Source: Pristionchus mayeri (Eukaryota > Nematoda > Chromadorea > Rhabditida > Neodiplogasteridae). Taken from it: DNA of 64,000 nucleotides. Where the stretch lies: contig BTRK01000001.1 in NCBI GenBank assembly GCA_036245805.1, positions 37,770,995 through 37,834,994 of the forward strand, in the 5' to 3' direction. The position numbers and the translations under genes were made by a program. Under the pieces are notes generated by a model. That model did no database searches and was not told the DNA's origin. It saw only the letters and a list, made by a program, of their open reading frames with translations. Every line of letters starts with the position of its first letter. Within the stretch, counting starts at the first letter, position 1. Positions 1-9,500 of this stretch are shown piece by piece.

Positions 1-930
1 GAAGAGCGGCAGCATCTCAGTAGATGACGATACGAGTTTTTGAATGGGGACAGGATCAACCGTTTTATAGGCAGAGAGAGAGAAGATGTAAATGACCGAG
101 AGAGTGGAGAGACGAGGAGGACAACGGGACGGCTCATCAATGAAATCGAGATGGAAATTAGGGTATTTTGAGAAAAATAAGATTGAAATTATGTTTTGAA
201 CTGGCGCGAAAACGAGATTTTCGTTTTTTCTATGCTATGCGTACAGATAGCGACTCTAAAAAAATTCGACACCACTATAGCACTATTAAAACGTTCCGAC
301 AATGCTAGTTGGCCTCCTAAGCCGCTAAATCTCTGAGCCGGCTTTTAGTACTTTAATTATTATACTCTTAAAAGTGTTTTTAATTTCAATTCTTGTGTTC
401 AATCATCACCACATGTCAGGCTATAGGGTTTGAAGAAAATATGCGGCTGAAAAGATTATAGGAAATAACTTTCTAATTTTTCGTTCCGCTTGTTTAGTCG
501 CGTATTCGGCATGGTGTAGGACATGCATTTCTAACCCAATATTAGCAAGGTTGGAGGACCGTTAAGTATCCTAATCACTGCAGGAAATATGCCATTAGCT
601 ATTTTCGATTTTTAATAATTTCAAAAAAAATATTTTAAAACACAAATTATTTCCAACATACTCACAATTCGAGGCCTAATTAGCAAGCAATCAATCAATT
701 AGACGTTCCTGGATATATGCCCAGTTTGCCTCATCGCACCTCGATCGATCCAGGATTTGCGTAATCTTTCAGATAGAGGTGGGATGCTAAGGGGCCTTTA
801 GAAACGCATGTATTCAACATAGAAAAATATCTCTCCCCGTCCCACCATCCCCTAATCTCCATCAACGATTGAATAAAAAGACGTAATTTCCTCTTTCGGT
901 CACTCTATTGTTATTGCCCATGTAGTTCAA

Positions 931-993
931 GGAATTGGCAAACTAATTTGACAACAAGTCGAAGATGTTGTCAAATTAGTGTTGTCAAATTCC
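931..993. repeat. Imperfect hairpin, about 26-bp arms
   Basis: The left arm contains CTAATTTGACAACA and the right arm its complement TGTTGTCAAATTAG. The outer parts (GGAATTGGC and TTGTCAAATTCC) also pair with small mismatches. The loop is about 11 nt. It looks like a short foldback or MITE remnant. Confidence 0.7.
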
Positions 994-1099
994 CAAGATA
1001 CAGCATTATTTGACATGAATTGCCTGTTCGTTTCCTAGAAACTCGGACGCATTGATTCATTAATCTTTAATCTCCTATCACGAAAATGTGAGTGTTGCG

Positions 1100-1153
1100 G
1101 GCTCAACCATAGATACGAGTATTTTATAAAATACTCGTATCTATGGTTGAGCC
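1100..1153. repeat. Perfect 54-bp palindrome
   Basis: The 27-bp arms are perfectly self-complementary with no spacer; the centre reads TTTTATAAAA. The arms start GGCTCAACCATAGATACGAG. Perfect zero-loop palindromes of this size are normally unstable, so it is either recent or under selection. It lies about 130 bp upstream of the small secreted-protein gene. Confidence 0.9.
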
Positions 1154-1281
1154 TAAAATATCCGTGTTCATCTGTCTTCGTCAAATTTATGGACTGAAAT
1201 GCATTCTAAAAAGATCGTAAAAGGAGTCGGAAAGGAAATAAATGTGGTTCTGTTCCTTATTTTCGGATCTTTCCTTTAACA

Positions 1282-1787
1282 ATGCGTGTTCTTCTTCCAC
1301 TCTTGATGTTGCTACTGTCGGAATGCTACTACTCAACGATCGTGAGCGACTATTGCAAGCAGTGAGTTTATTCATGATCTTTGATCTCTTAGTTGGCAGT
1401 ACAAGAAAAAATGAGATACGGAGAATCCGTTTTCAAACTACTTGTTTATGAATTTCACAATATTCTGTTCTTTTCAGATGCCAAGCAAGCTGCTCGCGAG
1501 ATAACGTGGGATATGTTTCATTTCATCATCTACACAAAATAACTATAAATATATTAAACATTCTGCAGACTCTGCCGAAACCCTACGCCGCAACCACTGC
1601 GAAATCTGCCAAAGCATGTCCTTCGTCGTAAGTAACTATTGTCAACATCGACATATCTCGTAATGAAAAGCCTAAACGAAAAGCCTTCAGTTCAAGGTGC
1701 GCGATACTGTGTCCCAGAATCGACAAGAAGAACGCCTTTTGCAAGGACCTTACAACAGTAACTGCCCACACTATGGCTTGTGAATGA
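1282..1787 (+). CDS. Small cysteine-rich secreted protein, unrecognised family
   Basis: Four exons (1282-1361, 1478-1505, 1569-1627, 1691-1787) join in consistent phase to give 87 residues. Donors are GTGAGT, GTGGGA and GTAAGT, and acceptors are TTTTCAG, CTGCAG and CTTCAG. The N-terminus (MRVLLPLLMLLLSECYYS) is a typical signal peptide. The mature part has about eight cysteines, including YCKQCQASC near the start and RCAILC and a C-terminal MACE end, so disulfides are likely. The stop lies only 70 bp from the convergent OGG1 stop, which fits a compact real gene. A second frame is open through exons 3 and 4 and also carries cysteines (HCEICQSM, NSNCPHYGL). It would need a splice phase I cannot produce from exon 2, so I prefer the frame given. 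I do not recognise the family. It could be a small effector, antimicrobial or signalling peptide, but that is speculation. Confidence 0.6.
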
Positions 1788-1857
1788 TGATTTATCCAGT
1801 AACAAGTCAAACGAGATCGATAAAAGGAGAGATCGATTCGATAAATGCCAATTTCTA

Positions 1858-4800
1858 TCACTTCTTCTCCCTCTTCTTTTCCACTTCCTCTTTCATCTCT
1901 TCTGGCGCCGCTTTCTGTAATGACATGTTTCGAATCATGTCTGACAGTACTATTCCGAAAGTTAATTTTCAAGATTCAAAGTGAGCGAGGAAAGACGGAT
2001 GTTAGACTTATCAATAACATCCTCATAGGAGAGCGGTAAGTAGCTAGAAGAGGTCAAACCTTCTCCGTCTTGCCCAGTTGCGCGTTGAAGAGAACCGCCT
2101 GCGCCCAGCCAGCATGCGTGCCGAACTTGGAGAGATAGAAGGAGGCTGGAGAGATCAAAGATCATCCTTTTCACTAGACTTGTAATTGCAATGTAATTGA
2201 CTGAATAACATGCAAATATCACATCTCGCTCTTCATTCTTAAACAGTCGATTGTTTGGCTATGATTCAAGCTTTCCACTTCTCATCCTTTCAGCTTACTT
2301 TAAAGTTAATCCAAACCAACATATAGCAAATACACAGAAGCAATCTCTAGCAAGTATCATAATTTTAATAACAAAAATAATAAAAAAGGGGGGGGGTGAC
2401 AACTGCACAACGGACAACTGCACAACAAATCGCCGTTCGCTTGCGACGCAGCGATTGGGGAGTTGCTTCATTGTTACCAGTATGGGCTCCTCTACATTCG
2501 CATCTAGAAATCTTGTTACCAGGCGATCATGAGTTTCAACGTATATGCACATTCCATGACCCCCTATGCTGATTTGCAGTGAAACTCATATTCGCCTGGT
2601 AATAATATTTATAGATGCAAATGTATGGGAGCACATACTGGTAACAATGAAGCAACTCCCCAATCGCTACGTCGAACCGCAAGCGAACGGCGATTTGTTG
2701 TGCAGTTGTCCGTTGTGCAGTTGTCACCCCCCCCCCCCCATAAAAAAGTAGACTGACCAACTTCCTCGTATCTGCTCGTCACCGCCTTCGCAGGCAGTGC
2801 GGGCATGAAGAGCGACCTGTAATATAAAAGGTAAAGGGCAAGGTACATCTCCGTCTTCGAGACTGGGGGAAAGAACACTGCTAGGACAGTGCCAATTTAG
2901 GCGGATTCAGTCTGGAATGCCCACCTTTCGCCAGACCTATTTACCTATTTACCTGGAATATGATGTTCAACTGATGATGGGATGAATGCTGGAAACGTAT
3001 CTGCTAAAGGGACGTTAACCTCTTGTTCTTCCTCACCTCACGTGTCAATCAAGAATTTTAAGCAGTACACCTAGCCATGTCAAACATTACGCAGTATCCT
3101 TTGTTAATATAAATTCAACATTTTAGAAAATATAAACCTGGTGATGTTCCACATGTGCACGTCGAGTGGGACGACGGCAGCATAACCGAGGGACATGAGC
3201 ATGATGCAGTCGGCGACCTACGATGGGAATGAATGCGACGGAATCGGATGAACATCGAAATTTTAAAGACTACGTATTTTATATTGAGATTTTTTAAAAA
3301 TCATATTTAGATTTTTTAAAAATCCCCACAAGTCGATTCGCAATCAACCTGCGGTCATTGAACATCAATTGATAATCCGTTCTTCGCTCCAAAAATACTC
3401 TTTTCAAATTGTTTCCATATTTTTCAGTATCTGTAGAACACTCTCCCCCTTTCACGAACATTTTGCACATGCCGAAGCACCCTAGTGGTGTACGATAAAT
3501 GAAATTTAAAAAAAGATAGTCGAACCTTCGGTCCGATTCCAGCAAATCCCATAAGGAAAGCCTTCGCGTCCTTTGTCAGAACTGATTTCTGAATGTAAGA
3601 AATAAATTTCGAGAACTACTTCAATGGGCAAACCTGCAGCTCAAGTGAGTCCACGCCTCCCTCCTGATGCAGCTTCTCGATCGTATTTCTGCACAGGAAT
3701 TGGTCATGATTTACCAGCTCGTAGATCAGTTCTCGATCCAGCTACCGTATACCTGATGTAGCCGGCGCGATAGCCGAAGCCGTCCTGACGCAGCTGCTGC
3801 TCCATGCCATCCAGCCTGAACGAGAGCTCAATATTTATGGAGCTACTCCAAATTATAAAAAAAATCATAACGCTCCGTCTAGCCAACGTTATCCATAGTA
3901 AATACAGATAAAATTATGGCTTCTATTGTGTCTTTAGATTCTCATGAGCAAGAAAAAGGAGGAAATCCTACATTTCTCACCTGAACTGGTCGAGCGAGGG
4001 GAAAGCGTGCGCGAGTGGAGGATGGAGGGAGGAGATCTGATATAGGCATATCTAGAATATTTTACATTCTAATAATCATCCCTTCATTTCGAACACTCTC
4101 GGTCGGGAAAACGCTGGAACTTAAAGTTACCCAACAAGGACGAAACCCTGATCTCACCCTGATCCCGTCGCATGTACGAGAGAGTATGCAAAAGTGAGAG
4201 AGCGCAGATCATTTCCGGCTTTCCCTTGAGGCTATTATTAATTTTTAACATTTTTGTATATTCATTCTATACTAATTCAACCATCGGCTATTCGATGGAG
4301 GACAAAAAATAATGGGTCAATTTCGTCCTTGTTGGGTAACTTTAAGAGACGATTATACGCATTGCGAACTCCAACATCTAGAGATACAGTCAGTATGTTT
4401 TTGAAGCTATCGAGAACTGCTTGATTTACCTTCTCGAACTCCTGCTCATCCTCGATCGAATCCAGTCGATCTCCGTACAGCACTGCCAGCTGATTCACGA
4501 GTTCCAAAATGCAAAATATTGGAAGGACTAGGTAAAATTTTCAACTTTCTAATAGAAAAATATAGAAAAAAAAGTGAAGGAATAGCCCACTCGATATTCG
4601 TTTGATGTTGTTGTTGGCGGAGCAGATGAAGGAGAGGAGACACTCGAGCGGCTCCTGCTCGAGGATGCGAATACCTCAACACCACGCGTTACTATGAGAA
4701 CAGAAAGCGAAGTCCGTGGTGTGGTGGCGAGATTTAGTACATTTGATTCCTAATATACGCGGATCATACCACGAACTACGCTTTCTGTTCTCACAGTAGT

Positions 4801-5574
4801 TACCCACCTACTCCTTCGTATACGACCAAACATCCATCCGAGTTATTTTTCATCACGTCCACAGTTGGAACTTTTCTGGAAAATGTCGAAAAAATCACCT
4901 CTCAGTTTCTCATCCAGCAGGAATCGCTCGAAGTTCTCGTCAGCTTTCTTCCAGTGGTCGTAGAGATCAGAGATCGAAACGTCCATCTGAAGATATCATC
5001 ATCGTCATCACTCCGGTTCGACTTTTCAACCTGTTTATCCACCATGAGAGAGGTGGGTGAGTTGAGGATATTTTCGTAAGTTGCGGACAGCTTACGAAGA
5101 GGGGAGACAAGGAGCCTACTAGAACTCTGACAGTTTTTCACGTGATTTGTGAGTAACAGTCTACCCCAATCCGCCAACCTGCAAGTACTTTCTCAGCACC
5201 GTCTCGTCCTTGTCTACCGTAGTCTTCGAGCTTCGCGCCAGTACCAGCCATCGAACCGATTCCTGAACAACCTGACCTACCGTATTCGGAGACCTTGACC
5301 TACCTCATCCTCCCTCTCCAGCCTCCACAGCCTACTGTGGGCGACTCCGTAGAAGGCGCCAGTCTCTGCTTTGATCCATCTGATAGATCAAAGATAAATA
5401 TTTCTAGCCATCTGATTTCCATTTCGAACAAACGAATTCATGACGAAAACCCCAAGCTTCCAACGATCGATTAACGAGATTAAACCTTGGTCACCTGAAT
5501 GCTTGTCCATTCAACAGGATTGGCTCGAGATTCAAAATGCCCCTGGAGGCTTTGATCGCTCCTGTTGAGACCAT
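1858..5574 (-). CDS. ogg1: 8-oxoguanine DNA glycosylase/AP lyase (OGG1)
   Basis: This base-excision-repair enzyme removes 8-oxoguanine opposite cytosine. Fourteen exons run from the ATG at 5574 to the TGA at 1858. The N-terminal segment ([13 protein letters not shown]) matches the OGG1 N domain. SANNNIKR at about 4600-4660 matches the lesion-reading SSNNNIAR loop. GFGYRAGYI at about 3770 matches the YR pair. The helix-hairpin-helix GIGPKVADC (3526-3592, continuing in the exon ending at 3216) carries the catalytic lysine, and [10 protein letters not shown] carries the catalytic aspartate. [14 protein letters not shown] (2060-2145) carries the glutamine and phenylalanine that hold the flipped base. 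The tail is lysine/glutamate-rich and ends in EKKREKK. I see no mitochondrial presequence. All key residues are intact, so it should be active. Its introns hold elements at 2388-2739, 4121-4345 and 4690-4800. The start follows from the homology and an in-frame ATG eleven residues before the first conserved block. Confidence 0.93.
2388..2739. mobile_element. Long-arm foldback MITE with 8-bp target duplication
   Basis: Two nearly complementary arms of about 155 bp (about 2388-2545 and 2577-2739) flank a short loop. The termini are a G run followed by TGACAACTGCACAACGG and its complement before a C run. Flanking both sides is the same 8 bp, ATAAAAAA (2380-2387 and 2740-2747), as expected of an hAT-type insertion, although both are A-rich. 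It lies in an OGG1 intron and would fold into a long RNA hairpin in the pre-mRNA. It has no coding capacity. Confidence 0.85.
4121..4345. mobile_element. MITE with TTAA ends (piggyBac/Kolobok-like)
   Basis: Perfect 25-bp inverted repeats begin with TTAA followed by AGTTACCCAACAAGG and end with the complement followed by TTAA. The TTAA at both edges fits a TTAA-specific transposase. The element is about 225 bp with no coding capacity. It lies in the OGG1 intron before the HAFPSLDQF exon. A solitary terminus of the same sequence (GTTGGGTAACTTTAA) occurs at about 11883-11897, so this is a dispersed family. Confidence 0.8.
4690..4800. repeat. Inverted-repeat element (MITE-like)
   Basis: Arms of about 30 bp share TGAGAACAGAAAGCG and its complement CGCTTTCTGTTCTCA with a few mismatches, around an AT-rich centre of about 45 bp. 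It lies in an OGG1 intron. No clear target duplication is visible. Confidence 0.7.
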
Positions 5575-6527
5575 CTCAATCAAATCTTATCCAAAGAGTA
5601 TATTCAGACTTTTCATGATCATATGATTATCATTATAGGGAATTTGTCAGCTGATATGTAGATATTAAATTGACATCTCATTCCACGTCCACCGCGTAGC
5701 CCTGATTCCGATGCAGAAGGCCCGATACTTCATTCCAATCTCATAATTTTGTTCAAGACACATCAACGAGGCTAGCGTTTCCGTTCTCATTCTACAATCT
5801 CCATCTCATCAGCACTTCTTTATCATCACAAATGACAGAAAACCGGACAACATCTTGAACATCTACAAAACGAACCGAATCAATTAATTGCCAAATCACC
5901 ATGACGTGTACGTATGCACAAAGTGAGCTGTATCTTTAACTTTAAAAAATAATACTACAATAAGGGCCGAATTCACTACAAAATGTGTCTAAAGCTACTT
6001 ATATTGCAGATTGAAAGGTAATCGGAATCGCGAAATGACTCGAAATATGGTGGGGATTGGGCGAGAATTGTTGTGTATGAGCTGTGTTTGCTAACGAAGA
6101 TATGATGCAATATTATATGGGAACGATTTCCGGAATCTGCTACAATATGTGCGAGGGTTTGATAAACTGGAAGAAGGAGTGAAATGGAATAAGAGATGAG
6201 CACTTCGAGACTTCGCTCCCTCCTCCCAGTTACGAATCTGCTCTTAAGGCTCTGATGAGTGATCAATTTTCAAGCCAGGGCAGATTCGAAACTGGGAACC
6301 GAGCGGGTACCCTAAGTGGAGGGAATTCAATGGCATGCTACAGAGAATCAACGCCCGACTAATACAATCTGAGAACAAATATGAAAACAACTATTGATAA
6401 TCGATTCGCTGGCATAAAACAAGTATAACTTACTGCACTAAAACGGAGAGGTACAATAGAAATATGGGGGTTAGATGGGTTAGTCTAGAAAACTAGTGCA
6501 GTGTGCGTGTGTGTGTGGAGGGTCTAT
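5575..6527. other. Intergenic between OGG1 start and staufen stop
   Basis: No exon with homology or convincing coding frame is seen. The stretch should hold the OGG1 promoter and the staufen 3' UTR. I recognise no further repeat. Confidence 0.5.
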
Positions 6528-9500
6528 CTAGACACCATTCGAGTAGGGATAGGAATGGGGAGGGGGGCGCTGAGAGGGATGGGAGGGGAGAGCACCATCC
6601 CCTCCAGCCATTCTCATTGTGAAGTTGGCGTCGAATTGGCCGTAGAAGTCGGCCATCGTGGGCAGATCAAAGGGAGAGGGGAAGGAGGTCGGGAAGACTC
6701 CCGGCATCTGGCCCCGCCCATTCTGCTGCGGCTGCTGCTGGTACTGCAGGTAGTCCTTGGGGTGGTGCACGGGCGAGCCGTGTTGCTGCTGCTGCATCGG
6801 TCGTGCTCCCGAAGGCGAGGACATGCCTGAATCAGGGAAGCTACCGTAACCCGATCGTCTCACTTGCGTCCATACCTCCATAGTTGGCGTTGTAGAAGGG
6901 GTTGGGCTGCGTGGGCGACTGCTGCTGCATGTGCTGCACGTGCTGCAGGTTCTGCGGACTGGCGCTGGTCGGTCGCTGTTCCTGCTGGAACTGATGCTGC
7001 TGCAGAGGCTTGGCCTGCTGCAGCGGCGGTGGCGGCGACACTGCAAAACTGTCTGTATAGAGTATTCAAAAGTGCAAGTATCAATCCTACTTGTTGCACT
7101 CTGCACATCAAGTTGCACTCATTTCCGAAGAGAATCAAACCAACTCAATGTGTGTACTACTACAGCTACTTTCCTCTGAATAAACATTGAACATGAACTC
7201 ACGCGCTACCGCTCCCGGCACGTAGGTGGTATCCGAGCCGATCTTGCGAAGCGCGTCCGCAGCCGCCGCCTCGTGCGCGTCATCGATCGACGCGCCGTGA
7301 CCCTCGCCCATCTGAACTCATTGATTTGATAGCGTAACATCGTTTTTCAACAACTTTGACTAATTCATCGTTTAAGTCACTTTGCAATCGTTATTTCTCT
7401 GGCGTTTCATGAACATAGGTGGGCACCATTGAGGCCAACTTCAAGGCAGCACCGGTTTCGAACTCTTGTACAGCCGGCAAATTCATTTGTTCACCACACT
7501 CCTCCCCGTTTTATTGCCATAGACAACACCGGTATTCAGTTTTCAGCTTCAATCCATGCCCATCTATGTGCAAGGAATATTATTCTCACAATGGCCTTGT
7601 TGAGGGGTAGATTGACGATGACGAAGTAGGCGGCTGAGGACGAGGTCGTCATCGGATCCTCACGAGACGACAACGACATCATCGAGGAGGAGAGAGGGGG
7701 TGCGGGAGAGGAGACGCGACCACCCGAAGCAGAAGGAGGACGCTCGTTCGCCGATTCGCCCTGCAAGGGAGGAAGAGGTTGATTGACTACCAAAAATGGA
7801 CCTGCGTGGAGGGCAAATATCTAATGTGCGAATCTGCAATTTGACGGGATACTAAATATTAAATGGAAATGATGTAATCGTGTGAAAAAAAACTTGACCC
7901 GAATTCCCCATTTCACTTGGCACCATTTACACAAAAGCAACTTCCCTGATTGTGAGAATAACTAATGAACGAACGAGTGGAGACCATTCCTCACCTGGGG
8001 GAAGATTGTGTAGTGGGGGTTGAATCCGAAGTGTGTGCCCAGTTTGTTCAGCTTCGTCTTCGCGAGCGTCCGCTGCTGCTGCTCGGTCTTCACTGCGGAC
8101 GCCGTCAACGACTCGATTCCTGCAGCAGCGAATACTCCTTCTCACTAGGGTACCAGGTACCATGTAATGGACCTAGGTAATGGATGAGTACCAGGTAATG
8201 GAGGTACAAGGTGCTGTCTGGTACCGAGTAGAGTTGGCAATAAGAGGGGAGATTACGAGCTCGTTACGTTTCCACATCCTCGGATTTCGAAATAAGAGTA
8301 GGGGGAGGATAACGAGCTCCCAACATCACCTCGTATTGCCAAGCTTACTTCTCACTATTCCTCTACGCTAAAACTCAACCGAGAGAGATTAATGGTACAG
8401 TTTGATAGTAGAGACCGTCAAATGAATTATGACGAGTAATGAAACTCATTAGATGCCCTTCGTTAATCGATTGACCGGTCGAGTAACGAATCAATCGATT
8501 GAAGGATGCAATCGATTCTCAATCGATTGATTACTCGATTGGCCAATAGAGTAATCAGAGGGGGGGGAGGATACGGTCATAGAGATAGGAGAGGGGGAAG
8601 ATGGTTCTAAAGATAGGATAGGAGGGAGGAGAGGGTCCTAGAGATACGGGAAATAGGGACGCCCAAAGAAATGCGAAATGAAAGGGTGGGGGCGAGAAAA
8701 TTTATTCTTTCACGCATTCCCTGGAGAGAAAAAACACATGCCATCCCCTGACCGCATTTAGCCTTTAGGCTATTTTTTGTGAGAACCGTGGTACAGTATC
8801 CAGTGCAAATAGCCAGTCGATCGATATCGCAAGAGTTTATTGGTTGTTGTGGCCTCTCTACTCGCGAGAGGTGGGGCTGTTCCTGGTGGGTCTTCGAGAG
8901 GGGTGAGTGGTCGTCAACGAGGGGAGGAAGGGGAGACGGGAGAGGCAGGATCTGGAGACGATTCCGGGGGAATGCCTGACTGCATGCAGGGTCCATTCCG
9001 GTGATTAATGTCGGTGACGATGTACGAGAAGACGAGGTAGGTGGGCACGCCTACTGAACAGGGAGGGGATTACGGTAGCCATGGGGTTACTGTATGTACC
9101 GGCAGCGACGAGTGCGAGCAAAATAACTCTCTTCGATACGACCATTCTGGATGATAGAACGAAGGACGAATGATAGGGGAAGAGGAGGAATGGATGGAGG
9201 AGAGGAAGATGAAAAGTAGGATGGAAAAAGATGCAGTGGGAAAAACGGTTATAGCTGAATTGCAGAACGGAGTTGTTCGCTCCATTACTATTGACCCATT
9301 GGTCAACCCGAAACCATGAATCCTTTGATTTATCAATGTACTGATGAGATGGAAGGATTTACCGGGAAATATACATGTTGTAATGATTCGAAGCATAAGG
9401 AGCACATATATTTCTTCAAATTATCATTTAAAATTATCCCAAATTAAATTTAGCGTTTCCCAGAAAATTGGTCAATCTCTTTGGTACAACAATTGATACA

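Larger units (their letters stand above)
1..1281. other. Non-coding, repeat-bearing left flank
   Basis: I see no gene here. The stretch is AT-rich and frames are short. It holds two strong inverted repeats (931-993 and 1100-1153) that are listed separately. Nothing else in it can be assigned. Confidence 0.6.

Noticed and set aside
3285..3325. Two GATTTTTTAAAAATC palindromes as a regulatory site
   Set aside because: They are simple AT-rich palindromes in an OGG1 intron and could easily arise by chance.
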